From positions 1 to 46,818 of the forward strand of contig JAQIBJ010000014.1 of the NCBI GenBank assembly GCA_027859085.1: a DNA stretch of 46,818 nt. The letters are read 5' to 3'. This document shows positions 25,306 through 35,300 of the stretch, in pieces (positions within the stretch are counted from its first letter, which is position 1; each line of letters opens with the position of its first letter). The notes under the pieces were generated by a model. The model saw nothing but the letters and a program-made list of their open reading frames with translations. It did not search any database and was not told the origin of the DNA. The stretch comes from Mycoplasmatota bacterium. GTDB taxonomy: Bacteria > Bacillota_I > Bacilli_A > Izemoplasmatales > Hujiaoplasmataceae. Both the position numbers and the translations under genes were made by a program.

Positions 25306-27843
25306 TTAACCTCTTCTTCTAAATAGAACAATTGCAGCACCTAATAGTGAAAGGATTCCAACGATTCCTAAGCTAGGAATTCTACCAGAATCTGATCCAC
25401 AACCTGATTCAGGAATTGCATCTATAGAGTCATCAATCATAGTTTGAGCTTCAGCATCAGTTAATAAATCAATTTCATCAATTAATGCTTGAACATCTTC
25501 TTCTGTCATTACATTTGCATCAATTAATGCTTGAATCTCTGCTTGTGTAATGATTTGATCATCTAACATTGCTTGAACTTCAGCTTCAGTTAACAGGTCA
25601 ACTGAGTCAATTAATGCTTGAACTTGAGCTTCTGTAAGAATAATTGGAGCAGCTACGACTTCAACATCAAATTCTGCTATTGCAGTATTACCAGCCATAT
25701 CTTCAACTGTTACTTCTACAGTATATGTTCCTGGAGTATTAAGCAATAATCCACCATTGTCGCTTACATAAATTGCTAAATCATCAACAGGATCAGAGTT
25801 ATCAAAAGCAACGATATTTGCTAGAATAGCATTGTTTACATTAGCAAAATCAGTGCTGTCTATCATATAATCGTCATTAACGACTAAAGCTTGAGGAGCA
25901 GTACAGTCGTCTACAGTCAATATATATGTTCCTTCTGTAACAATATTTTCATCGACATCATCAACTGAAAGTAAACTATATCCTACAGGATCTCCGAACG
26001 CTAATGCTCGAGCTGTTGTATAAGATTCACCTGTACTAGCCCCGACAATAATAACATAACCATCAGTTTCAAGCGTAAGATCTGCCAACCATGTATCAAA
26101 CATTCCTGACGCATTCGCAGGTGTATTCAAACCATTTACATCGACTAAATCCCAAGTTCTACGATTAATAGTTCTAATAACAGTTCCATCACCAGCTACT
26201 TCAATAATTACACCAGCACTTCCCCAACTGTAAGCATTTGCTTGCAATGCTGAAACATCATCATATACACCTATTTCAGCTCCCCAATGAGAGAAAGTCA
26301 CGTTGAATGATCCATCAAAATCGTATTCAGTACCATTCAAATCAATAGAAGGACTAATTCCTTCAATAAATACATGGTGTGTAAATTCTAATCCAATTTC
26401 ATAAGTTCCAGGTTGTGGATAGTAAGGATTGAATCCTTCAGGTAAAGTTACTTCGATATCACCAGTTTTACTATTTCCATAACCATCGTCTGCAGTGATG
26501 CCTTCTAATACATCAACAAACATATCTTCATCGTGATAACGATCTTCTACACCAATGAATTTTGGAGGCATTACCCCTATAACGATATCAACTTCAACTT
26601 CTGTTACATCGCCTATAGGTGTTTCTGTAATATATAAACCTTGATATCCACTACCAAATACAGAAGTGTCAATCATTGTTTGTTCACCTGAAGCATCATA
26701 CACTTCGGTTGTTTCATTCCAAGTATAAGTAATTGTTTCTAATAAATTACCATCTTGATAAATTTCCAATTCATAATCTAATTTTTCAACACCGTTAATC
26801 ACTGAATCATCTGTGTCATCTAACATATTCACCCATGAAGCCGAAATATCTGTCGGCAAAGTATATGTACTGTTGTAATCAACAACAACATTGATTCCTG
26901 AAGTTGTAGCATCATCATCTAATGCTAAAACACCATTGAAATCAGCAGGTTGATCAACATATTCCATAAACATAGGATCAATACTATCACCAATCATAGC
27001 TTCTGGTAATGATTCGATAAAGTCTCTAGTTTTAGTATTTGCTGTTCCTCTATCATTTGTACCAAAACTTACAACTGTCCAACCAGCAGGGATGTAAAGA
27101 TTATTTGGATCGTCAGCAATAATTGTTGACCATTTAGTTACATCAAGTTCAACTGTTGTATCAACATCAGCGTTTGACCATTTTAAGTACCCAAGTGGTT
27201 CAATGACATAACCATCAGTATCTACAGCATCTAAAGCCATACGGATATGTGTATATCTTGTTAAACCATCTGCAGAAGGGTCGCCATCAGTTAATCCACC
27301 AGTTACTTCAGCTTGATAAGCAGTAATTTCAGCAGCATCAGCTAAACGCCAATCTGGTGTAGTCGCATCTCCGTCATTATAAATGTAGTAACGACTGATA
27401 TGATCTTCAAACATTTGTAATACGCCATTTTCATCAAAATGTGCGTATTTTCTATGAACAACATCAGTAATGTCAGTACGAGAATTTGCAGTTAAAATAT
27501 CAATTTGTGAAGCAGTATTATTCAAAAATACTGTCGCAAAAGCATTATATGCAAGTCCTGACAATTCATTATCATCAATCCATCCATCACTATTGTCGTC
27601 AACCATCTCATGACCGTATCTCATAACACCGGCAATAAAATAATATCTATGGCCAAAATAAGTCATTGACCAATTGGCACTTCCAACTTTTGTGTTCGTA
27701 CATGAATCTTCTGCTAAAAGACAAGCTTCTTGATCATAAGGATATAGATCAACAATTTCCTCAGCAGCTTGAATGTTTGTAAAAAGACTCAAGCTTAATA
27801 AAAACATAAAACTTAGCATTAAAACCGTTAAAACTTTTTTCAT
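25306..27843 (-). CDS. Large surface protein with Ca-loop, Ig-like domains, helical repeats and C-terminal anchor
   Basis: 845 residues, unknown function. A signal peptide (to about 27) precedes a novel N-terminal half with an EF-hand-like loop (DDNSDGWIDDNE, near residue 82), then DUF5011-like sandwiches (about 455-530 and 690-755; DMAGNTAIAEFDVEV). A five-unit acidic helical repeat of about 15 residues follows (core LTEAEVQALID). The C-terminus has GCG, then Ser/Gly-rich residues, a hydrophobic helix and RRRG. This tripartite end resembles known C-terminal sorting signals and is shared with the GHL10 surface protein. A consensus promoter, a perfect cre site and a strong terminator make it a single, probably highly expressed gene. 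It might be a cell-coat or glycan-capture protein; this is inference. Confidence 0.75.
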   Translation of the reverse strand: MKKVLTVLMLSFMFLLSLSLFTNIQAAEEIVDLYPYDQEACLLAEDSCTNTKVGSANWSMTYFGHRYYFIAGVMRYGHEMVDDNSDGWIDDNELSGLAYNAFATVFLNNTASQIDILTANSRTDITDVVHRKYAHFDENGVLQMFEDHISRYYIYNDGDATTPDWRLADAAEITAYQAEVTGGLTDGDPSADGLTRYTHIRMALDAVDTDGYVIEPLGYLKWSNADVDTTVELDVTKWSTIIADDPNNLYIPAGWTVVSFGTNDRGTANTKTRDFIESLPEAMIGDSIDPMFMEYVDQPADFNGVLALDDDATTSGINVVVDYNSTYTLPTDISASWVNMLDDTDDSVINGVEKLDYELEIYQDGNLLETITYTWNETTEVYDASGEQTMIDTSVFGSGYQGLYITETPIGDVTEVEVDIVIGVMPPKFIGVEDRYHDEDMFVDVLEGITADDGYGNSKTGDIEVTLPEGFNPYYPQPGTYEIGLEFTHHVFIEGISPSIDLNGTEYDFDGSFNVTFSHWGAEIGVYDDVSALQANAYSWGSAGVIIEVAGDGTVIRTINRRTWDLVDVNGLNTPANASGMFDTWLADLTLETDGYVIIVGASTGESYTTARALAFGDPVGYSLLSVDDVDENIVTEGTYILTVDDCTAPQALVVNDDYMIDSTDFANVNNAILANIVAFDNSDPVDDLAIYVSDNGGLLLNTPGTYTVEVTVEDMAGNTAIAEFDVEVVAAPIILTEAQVQALIDSVDLLTEAEVQAMLDDQIITQAEIQALIDANVMTEEDVQALIDEIDLLTDAEAQTMIDDSIDAIPESGCGSDSGRIPSLGIVGILSLLGAAIVLFRRRG
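25420..25650 (-). repeat. Tandem repeat coding for acidic helical units
   Basis: Five degenerate units of 14-15 codons with core LTEAEVQALID (variants LTEAQVQALID, ITQAEIQALID, MTEEDVQALID, LTDAEAQTMID). They would form a short acidic helical stalk just before the membrane anchor. Boundaries are approximate. Confidence 0.75.
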
Positions 27844-27911
27844 TTTCTTCTCCTTTTTCTCTCTTTAAATTTTGTTTCTTCTTGTACTCTTGTAATAGAA
27901 TACTATACCAT

Positions 27912-27940
27912 ATTTTACACCGCACTGAAAACGCTGTCAA
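27912..27940 (-). promoter_or_regulatory. Consensus promoter of the surface-protein gene, with cre site
   Basis: On the minus strand TTGACA (27935-27940) and TAAAAT (27912-27917) are 17 bases apart, the best sigma-A promoter in the window. A catabolite-responsive element, TGAAAACGCTGTCA on the plus strand (27926-27939), matches TGWAANCGNTNWCA at all defined positions and covers most of the -35 box. CcpA bound there should block RNA polymerase, giving repression when preferred sugars are available. Confidence 0.8.
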
Positions 27941-28009
27941 TTCGACTCATTACATTTCTAATGATAATACCTGTTCTTACATATTTAGAAAATTTTTTTC
28001 AGTGCAGTG
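27918..28009. repeat. Spaced inverted repeat around the surface-protein promoter
   Basis: Arms of 14 bases with one mismatch: CACCGCACTGAAAA (27918-27931) and TTTTCAGTGCAGTG (27996-28009), 64 bases apart. The first arm fills the promoter spacer; the second begins 8 bases after the stop of the amidase gene. Either a regulator binds both halves, or read-through RNA from the amidase operon folds back. No good terminator follows the amidase gene. Confidence 0.5.
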
Positions 28010-28016
28010 ATATAGT

Positions 28017-31000
28017 TTATCTTACTGTACCTGGTAAATAAGTATAAAAAGTTCTACTTTCAGTAACACCATCATTTGTAACTGTTATCGTATAGCTTAC
28101 CGTCATGGCTCTTTCAGGAATTTGAATGATTCGTCCTTGATCATCTAAATATTCAGGGTCATTTGATACCATACTGATTTCAGCATCAGGAAAATTCATT
28201 TGAATATAATACTCTGTTGCAAGAAACTCTTCAAATAAAGGTACTAACCCAGCGTTTCTTAATGTTCTTGGACAGTCTTTACCAGAAAAATCTTGATGAT
28301 AGGCTTGATGATCAATCGGTAAATTATATTTAATCAATAAATAAGTTACAAGTTTTGCAGTTCTTTGCCATGTGCGGAATAAATCACCATCTTCGTTGAT
28401 GCTCATTTCAATTCCAATACCATTTCGATTACCGCCACCTAAATAAGTGATACTATCTCCTGGTGAAGAACTACCATCACCAGCATGAAATGCTCTTTCT
28501 ATTTCAGGAATATGTTGATAAATATTTTGATCATCTATTGTAAAATGCCAAGAAACCCATAACTCATTTTCTAACAACGTATTATTATATAGATAATTTG
28601 CATGCGCTAATGCATTACTGCCTGTTGCAGTACTTGCTGTATCATGTACAACAACCCATTGCACATTATATGGGTTATATTGCGTAACGCCATCTGGTAA
28701 TGGGTCCATTGGTTCACCTGGTCTAATTGCATAATATACCGAGAGCATTTTTGAATCATTTATTGGAATGTCACCGAAATAATATCTAGAAACACTTTCA
28801 GCTCTTGTATCGTAATAATTATATTGGAATCCATAAGCAGTCCATTTATGTATTTCTGAATAAGTAATTTGTTGAGTTGTCAAGTAATCCAAAAGACTTG
28901 ATTCCGGATTTAAGGCAGCGTGAACATAAACAGTATAATCAACACTAACTGATGGGTCACTATCCAAACTGGCTGTAAATGTAACCAACCCTTCTGAATG
29001 AGTTGTTACAATGCCGCTCGCATCTATTGTCGCCACACCTGTTGCATCGGAAACAATGTTGACTGATTCTCCTTCAATCGTATAAGGAAATAATATTGTC
29101 TCTAAAGTGAAAGTATCTCCCACAACAATATCGTTATAATTGTTTGAACTCATAATTTCTATCCCTGGTGTTGTGATGACACTAAAATCGGTTTGGGTTC
29201 TAATACTAGACACTTGTCCACTCCTAACCTGTATGTAAACTTCACCACTAGATAATGGCGTAATTAATCCTGTTTGATCAATCATAATAATACTTGGGTC
29301 ACCCGTAATAAATTTAATAGGTGCATTCGCAAGTTCATAAGGTAATATCTCATATTCAAATGTATGCGTCTCACCAATCATTATTTCGTCAATAGGATTT
29401 AATACATTGATTTGTATTGGCAAATCTGGATCATAAGATGTTTTTGTAGGAATAACCAATGCATCTGTATAATTGCCTTTTAAGTAGTATGGATCAACAT
29501 TTGTAAATTGATTAAAATCAAGCTCAGTTTCTCCCCAATAGTTTAAAGTAAAATCAAATTCACTATCTTCATTAACCACTACAGCATTAACAAAATTTGT
29601 AACTTTATTAAATCTAGCGACCTTATAAAGATCTTGTTCTACTGTTTCCACTGATAAATTGATATCAAATGCTAAATCAATATTAGTGATTTCGTTCCAA
29701 AAGATTCTTATTTCATCAGTTTCATTTAAACTTTCAGTTGCCACTATGGTAATGGCTGTTTCACAGTCATTTAATATATTTCCTTCTATTTCTGTTAAAT
29801 TGCCTTGAACATTATTTATAATAATACAATCACCATTAATTGTTGTGAAACTATTATTGATGATGCTTGTATTGGTACTATCATCCAAATTAATAAAATA
29901 GCCATTTGTATGTGTGACATTTCTCACAGTATTGTTTTCAAAGACAAAATTAGAAATCGGTAAAGCATTCTCAATTCTTGCATCTGATTCGAAAATCAAA
30001 TTAGATAAAGTTATATTATTTGCGATAATATTTACTAAACCATCAATAATAACATTTTCATTAATGCCAATTAATTCAACACCATCAACATTAACATCAA
30101 TATCTTCTTGATAAGTTCCAGTTTCAATATAAATCATCGTATCAACATTTGCTACCAATAAAGCATCAGAAATTGAATTAAATAATTGTTCTCCAAATTC
30201 AAGTTCCAACGATTCGTATTGATAGGTATCACCTTGAACTTTACTTTCATCAACCACCAAAACATCCACAACAGTAATATTAAAAGTATCTGCAATGGAT
30301 TCATCTAGTGTGCTTTCAGCTGATATCGTTGCACTACCTGCATTCACAGCAGTCACTTCTCCGAATTCATCAACAGTTAAAACTGATTCATCACTTGAAT
30401 ACCAATTAACATCATTAAAACTTCCCACTGGTACTGGATCTATGGTTAAATTTAGAGCCATCCCTTTGATCATTAAATCATTACCTTCAATTGATATTTC
30501 TTCAGTGTATTTATAAATCGTTACTGTTACAACTTCTTCAACATCTTGATTATAAGTTGAGCGAATCGTTACGGTTGTTTCGCCAAAACCAATAGCAGTT
30601 AACTCACCAGTTTCACTTACTGACACGATATTAGAGTCGCCGCTTAAATAGTTTAACCCATCATTAGATTCTACATCTAAAGATTCAGTATCACCTACAA
30701 CTAAAACATAATTTGATTTATTAACATCTAATGTAATTAATTTATCAACATTAAAAGTAATAGAGATACTCACAGAAGGATCATAAGTTGATGTAACAAT
30801 CACAGAAGCTTCTCCTTCTGATTTGGCCAACACTAATCCATTATCACTGACAGAAATAATATTAGAGTTGGTCACTTCAAATTCATAATCTTTATTTGAA
30901 GTAATGACTAATTGATGACTCTCGCCTTCAATCAAATCGACTTCTATACGATTACTTACTAAATCCACCGCTTCTTTAACTACAACATTTATTTCTTCAA

Positions 31001-31331
31001 ATATAGAAGAATCACTTCTTGAGGTTAGCGTAATCATAACACTTCCTTCAGAAACAGCAGTAATAAAGCCTGTATCACTTAAATTAATAATTCCAGCGAC
31101 ATCAACACTATAAATAAGTCCTTCGACATCGTTAGTGGTTACTACTAACTGATGTGTTTCATCTTCAATTAAAGTCATTGAATTTGTTTCTACATTTATT
31201 GTTATAGCTTCTGCTTCTGTCGTTGTTTGCAAATTCGTTGGGGTTTCAGTAAGGTTTGTATCGACTTGACCACAAGCAATAAGAACAAATGCAAAACTTG
31301 TTACTATAACAAAACACAATATTTTCTTCAT
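28017..31331 (-). CDS. Lipoprotein N-acetylmuramoyl-L-alanine amidase with BIG2 and beta-helix stalk
   Basis: 1104 residues. A lipobox (VLIAC, Cys20) predicts a lipid anchor. Four BIG2-like domains follow (about 45-352; pattern VGDT...SVSETGELTAIGFGET), then a right-handed beta-helix (about 365-630: ENNTVRNVTHTNGYFINLD, INNSFTTINGDC), two more BIG2 domains (640-805) and a C-terminal Amidase_2 domain (about 860-1045). Zinc-site residues are visible: His in VVVHDTA, and His and Cys in HQDFSGKDCPR; GIGIEMSIN supplies the acidic residue. Amidase_2 cuts between MurNAc and L-Ala in peptidoglycan. With an outward-facing stalk it should strip peptides from foreign murein. It overlaps the serine hydrolase gene by 4 bases and ends the operon. 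Confidence 0.92.
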   Translation of the reverse strand: MKKILCFVIVTSFAFVLIACGQVDTNLTETPTNLQTTTEAEAITINVETNSMTLIEDETHQLVVTTNDVEGLIYSVDVAGIINLSDTGFITAVSEGSVMITLTSRSDSSIFEEINVVVKEAVDLVSNRIEVDLIEGESHQLVITSNKDYEFEVTNSNIISVSDNGLVLAKSEGEASVIVTSTYDPSVSISITFNVDKLITLDVNKSNYVLVVGDTESLDVESNDGLNYLSGDSNIVSVSETGELTAIGFGETTVTIRSTYNQDVEEVVTVTIYKYTEEISIEGNDLMIKGMALNLTIDPVPVGSFNDVNWYSSDESVLTVDEFGEVTAVNAGSATISAESTLDESIADTFNITVVDVLVVDESKVQGDTYQYESLELEFGEQLFNSISDALLVANVDTMIYIETGTYQEDIDVNVDGVELIGINENVIIDGLVNIIANNITLSNLIFESDARIENALPISNFVFENNTVRNVTHTNGYFINLDDSTNTSIINNSFTTINGDCIIINNVQGNLTEIEGNILNDCETAITIVATESLNETDEIRIFWNEITNIDLAFDINLSVETVEQDLYKVARFNKVTNFVNAVVVNEDSEFDFTLNYWGETELDFNQFTNVDPYYLKGNYTDALVIPTKTSYDPDLPIQINVLNPIDEIMIGETHTFEYEILPYELANAPIKFITGDPSIIMIDQTGLITPLSSGEVYIQVRSGQVSSIRTQTDFSVITTPGIEIMSSNNYNDIVVGDTFTLETILFPYTIEGESVNIVSDATGVATIDASGIVTTHSEGLVTFTASLDSDPSVSVDYTVYVHAALNPESSLLDYLTTQQITYSEIHKWTAYGFQYNYYDTRAESVSRYYFGDIPINDSKMLSVYYAIRPGEPMDPLPDGVTQYNPYNVQWVVVHDTASTATGSNALAHANYLYNNTLLENELWVSWHFTIDDQNIYQHIPEIERAFHAGDGSSSPGDSITYLGGGNRNGIGIEMSINEDGDLFRTWQRTAKLVTYLLIKYNLPIDHQAYHQDFSGKDCPRTLRNAGLVPLFEEFLATEYYIQMNFPDAEISMVSNDPEYLDDQGRIIQIPERAMTVSYTITVTNDGVTESRTFYTYLPGTVR

Positions 31332-32380
31332 CTATTTACCCTCCTTGATGTAAGAATAATATTCCCTATTTGATTTCTGTATTTTAAAATATTATTTCCT
31401 GTTCTTAATGGATGGACTGCATTACTGAGCATTACAAATCCAATTCCCTTTTCTCTTTCTACCCACATATTACAACCTGTAAAACCAGTATGTAAAATTG
31501 TATTCTCAAAACTAACCTCATCACCAGCTGTTCCACCCATTGTCGGTTTCTCCCAGCCTAAAGATCTAAACAACTCTTTGCCTTGTTGATTAATATCTGA
31601 TATTTGTAAAGGAAATAATAAATCAACAGTTTCAGGTTTAAGAACCAATCCATCATTATTTAGAATACTCATGATAAATTTTGATATATCTTTTACCGTT
31701 GAAAACAATCCAGCATGTCCAGCTACACCATTTAAAGCAAAGGCTTTTTCATCATGAACTTGACCTATTAATAAGCCTCGATACACATCATCATCCCTAA
31801 ACTCTGTTGGTGCACATCTCTCTTTGACAGGATGATATGATGAATCGATCATATTTAAAGGTTTAAAAATAATTTCATCCGCATATACGTCTAACATTTT
31901 TCCAGTAATTTTTTCTATAATAATACCTAATAAAATAAATCCTACATCTGAATAAACAATTCTATTTCCTGGTTTATTGATTAAATCAAAATCATATATT
32001 TTAGTTAAAACCATATCACGATTTTTTAATGATTTTGCGTTTGGAATATCAGCTGGCAATCCAGAACTATGGGTTAAAAGCTGATAAATTGTAATATCAT
32101 TATGTCTAAATTTAGGCAAAATATCGGATATCAATGTAGTCAATGAGATTTTATGTTCTTCTATTAATTTCATCACCATGGTGGTTGTACAAATAACTTT
32201 TGTTAATGATGCACAATCATAAATTTCTTGACCGTCATTAACCACCTTAAAAGGTTTTAACTGCCGATAACCAATATAATCATAGTCTATCTTATTGTTC
32301 TTGTAAACAATGGCATAACTCGCACCAGGAAAATCTCCTAAATCTACACCTGTTTTTAATAAATCTGATATCTCTCGCAT
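31328..32380 (-). CDS. Class C beta-lactamase-fold serine hydrolase (AmiE/YbbE-like candidate)
   Basis: 350 residues from ATG 32380, one base after the GHL10 stop; a TTG start 27 bases earlier would lie inside that gene. Class C fold motifs: SLTK (nucleophile Ser and Lys), YSDVGF (the Y-x-N position) and HTGFTG (third motif). There is no signal peptide, so it is probably cytoplasmic. Bacillus AmiE (YbbE), a MurNAc-L-Ala amidase of muropeptide rescue, belongs to this fold. Because its operon carries anmK and an Amidase_2, an AmiE-like role on imported MurNAc-peptides is the best guess. An esterase or DD-peptidase cannot be excluded from motifs alone. Confidence 0.8.
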   Translation of the reverse strand: MREISDLLKTGVDLGDFPGASYAIVYKNNKIDYDYIGYRQLKPFKVVNDGQEIYDCASLTKVICTTTMVMKLIEEHKISLTTLISDILPKFRHNDITIYQLLTHSSGLPADIPNAKSLKNRDMVLTKIYDFDLINKPGNRIVYSDVGFILLGIIIEKITGKMLDVYADEIIFKPLNMIDSSYHPVKERCAPTEFRDDDVYRGLLIGQVHDEKAFALNGVAGHAGLFSTVKDISKFIMSILNNDGLVLKPETVDLLFPLQISDINQQGKELFRSLGWEKPTMGGTAGDEVSFENTILHTGFTGCNMWVEREKGIGFVMLSNAVHPLRTGNNILKYRNQIGNIILTSRRVNR

Positions 32381-32381
32381 A

Positions 32382-35300
32382 TTAGAACCACTTTCTATAA
32401 GTTCCAAAGAATACCATTGAAAGCAATCCTATCACTGAAAAACTTATCATATTAAAAAATCCACAGCCTGTATTCTCAGGTTCAATGAGTACACACGCAC
32501 CTTCAATTCTTTCATATCCATCAGGACATTCATTGTAAACACATTGCCCATCTTGATAAAACTGATCTTCTCCACATATTGACTCACAATTGCCATCAAT
32601 ATATTCTTCATCAACTGGACAAGCTGAGGTACATTCTCCATCAATATATTCTTCACCTGTTGGACAAACTGATGTACAATCTCCGTCTACATATTCTTCA
32701 CCCGTTGGACAAACTGAGGTACATTCTCCATCTACATATTCTTCACCTGTTGGACAAACTGATGTACATTCTCCGTCTATATTTTCTTCACCAACTGGAC
32801 AAAGTGGTACACAAACGCCATCAACATACTCTTCATCAGTTGAACAAACTGAGTAACATTCTCCATTCATGTATTCTTCACCAACACCACAAGCTGTTTT
32901 CTCAATATCACTATCCCAAGTGAATCCAGCATAGTCTTGCCAGTAATAATTATTTAATCTATCCATAAATTCTACGACTTCTTTGTCTAAACTATTTAAA
33001 ACTTTATAACTGAAGAATGCACTACCTTTAACAATGTCGTATTGTGAAATGTATCTTAATTGTTCTGGCAATTCATTGGTATCGTCCCAACTATCATCAT
33101 CATAACGATAGAAACCATGACCAATGATTAAATCAACATTGTTTTCTTGAGCCAATTCAGCCCACCAATCAACTAAATCAGCAAAAGGCGCACTGTTATG
33201 ATCAAACTGCCAATATAACTGCGGTAAAATATAATGTAACCAACCCATTTCAACCCAATGCTTTGTATCAGCATATTGATCAGAATAACTTTGCATTGTA
33301 TATGGAGATGTGTTACTGCCTTCTTCACCGCCTGAAGACCAAATTCCGAAAGGACTGATCCCAAATTTTACAGTTTCGCTAAAATTAGTGTTATATGTTT
33401 CAATTAATTCATAAACTTCTCGTACAACTGTATTTACATTTTCTCTTCGCCAATCATCCAATGATTGCTCAGGCTCTTTTAATCGTTCATACAAATCACT
33501 ATCTGCACTTAATGGTGTACCATTGTAACTATAAAAATAATCATCAAAGTGGATGCCATCAACATCATATTTATTGATTAATTCTTGAATCACACTTCTT
33601 AGATATATTTGTACCCTTCTTTCACCTGGGTTTAATATTAATTTTCCAGCATTGTCTGAAATAACTAAATCTGGGTTTTGTTTAGCAAAATTTTCATCAT
33701 GAAGCAACTCTAATTGAGATTCTTTAGTACCAGTATCTGCCGAAACCCGATAAGGATTTAACCATGCATGGAATTCAATGCCTCTCTTATGAGATTCTTC
33801 AATGATAAAAGACAGAATATCCCAACCTGGGTCTTGTCCTTCTGCCCCCGTTAAAAATCGGCTCCAAGGGGAGTAATCACTGTCATAAAACGCATCATTC
33901 ATAGGTCTAACTTGAAAAAATATCATGTTAAAATTATTATCTTCTATGGTATTAAGCATCTTAATAATTTCGGCTTTGTATTGTTCTTCACTTTCATATA
34001 TACCAATGTCAATGTTAGAAACAGTCGCAACCCAAATCGCTCTAATTTCATCCTCTTTTTCTGTATAATCTACTGGTAATGGGATCAGCAGGTCAGTATT
34101 ATAATAAGTTACCGCAGATCCATCTCTTACAACAAAAGGATTCGTTTCGCTGGGTGGTATTGATAATCTAATTCTTTTAGATATGACTTCACTTTCATTT
34201 AAAGCTTCATCGATAACCTTATACTCTAATGTATAGGTTGAAGAAAACAATAAAACAATTGGTTCTTCATAAATACTCCAAGTTGTCCAAGAAGTACCAT
34301 TATGTAAGCGATAATGAATTGATACATTAGATTCACTTGTATTAATCGTTACATTTGTAATGCTTGTATAATATCTTTCACCATCGTACCCACCATCAAT
34401 GATAATTGATGCCTCCTCTGGTGGTGTTTGATCAATGATAATATTTTTCTCTGAAACATTTAAACACGCATCATTATTGCGATAATAAATATTATAATTT
34501 CCTTCATCAGATAAGGTAAACGGCGCTGAATAGTCTAACCACTGACCATCATCAATTTTATATTGCAGTGCTGTTTCTCCAGTGAGTGTAATGGTTGCAG
34601 ATTGATAATTTGGATCATTCCCAATTCCATCCACACTGATGAGAGGATCAGAATAGCATTCTAAAACCACATCAACTCCAAATTCTACAACTTCACTTTC
34701 AGTACCTCTATCATCAATGGTTTTAACATAGAAGTAATATCGACCCGCTTCATTCAATACAATTGGTTCTGTATACAATGAATATTCCCCAATACTACCA
34801 AAATTCATTTTCACGTAGATATCTTCTGTATCAGATGTTATATTGACGATACTTCCAACGACATAATCATCATCAATGGTAGTACCAGTCATTGAAATGT
34901 CAGGAACATCAATATTCAAATACTGTATGGTAATGTTTTGTGAAATAATTGAACTTTCAACACCAAATTCATCTCTGGTTTTCATATAAACCACATGAGA
35001 CCCAGTTTCACTTATAACAAAAGGTACACTATACTCTTGCCAAGCGCCATCATCAAGTTGATACCAAATGCTATCACTTGCAGTTAATGAAACAGTTACA
35101 TCATCTAAAAAGATATTGCCAGATTTATCACCAGTTAAGTCAACTTGTATATCAGCTTCTGATGTATCATATACATTAAAAGGTGTGACGGTCCAATTGT
35201 TCGTTTCTACATACTGCATATGGCTTTTATCTAAATAAGCAGCACTATACATAATCTCACCCTTGATTTCAGGATGTTTCAGATTATATCTTAACTGATC

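Noticed and set aside
32485-32891. CRISPR-like array
   Set aside because: The 45-base repeats have no unique spacers and stay in frame with a clear protein pattern; they are a coding tandem repeat.
32579-32923. Open frames on the plus strand opposite the Cys repeats
   Set aside because: They are periodic mirror images of the repeat array, with low-complexity protein and no ribosome binding site.
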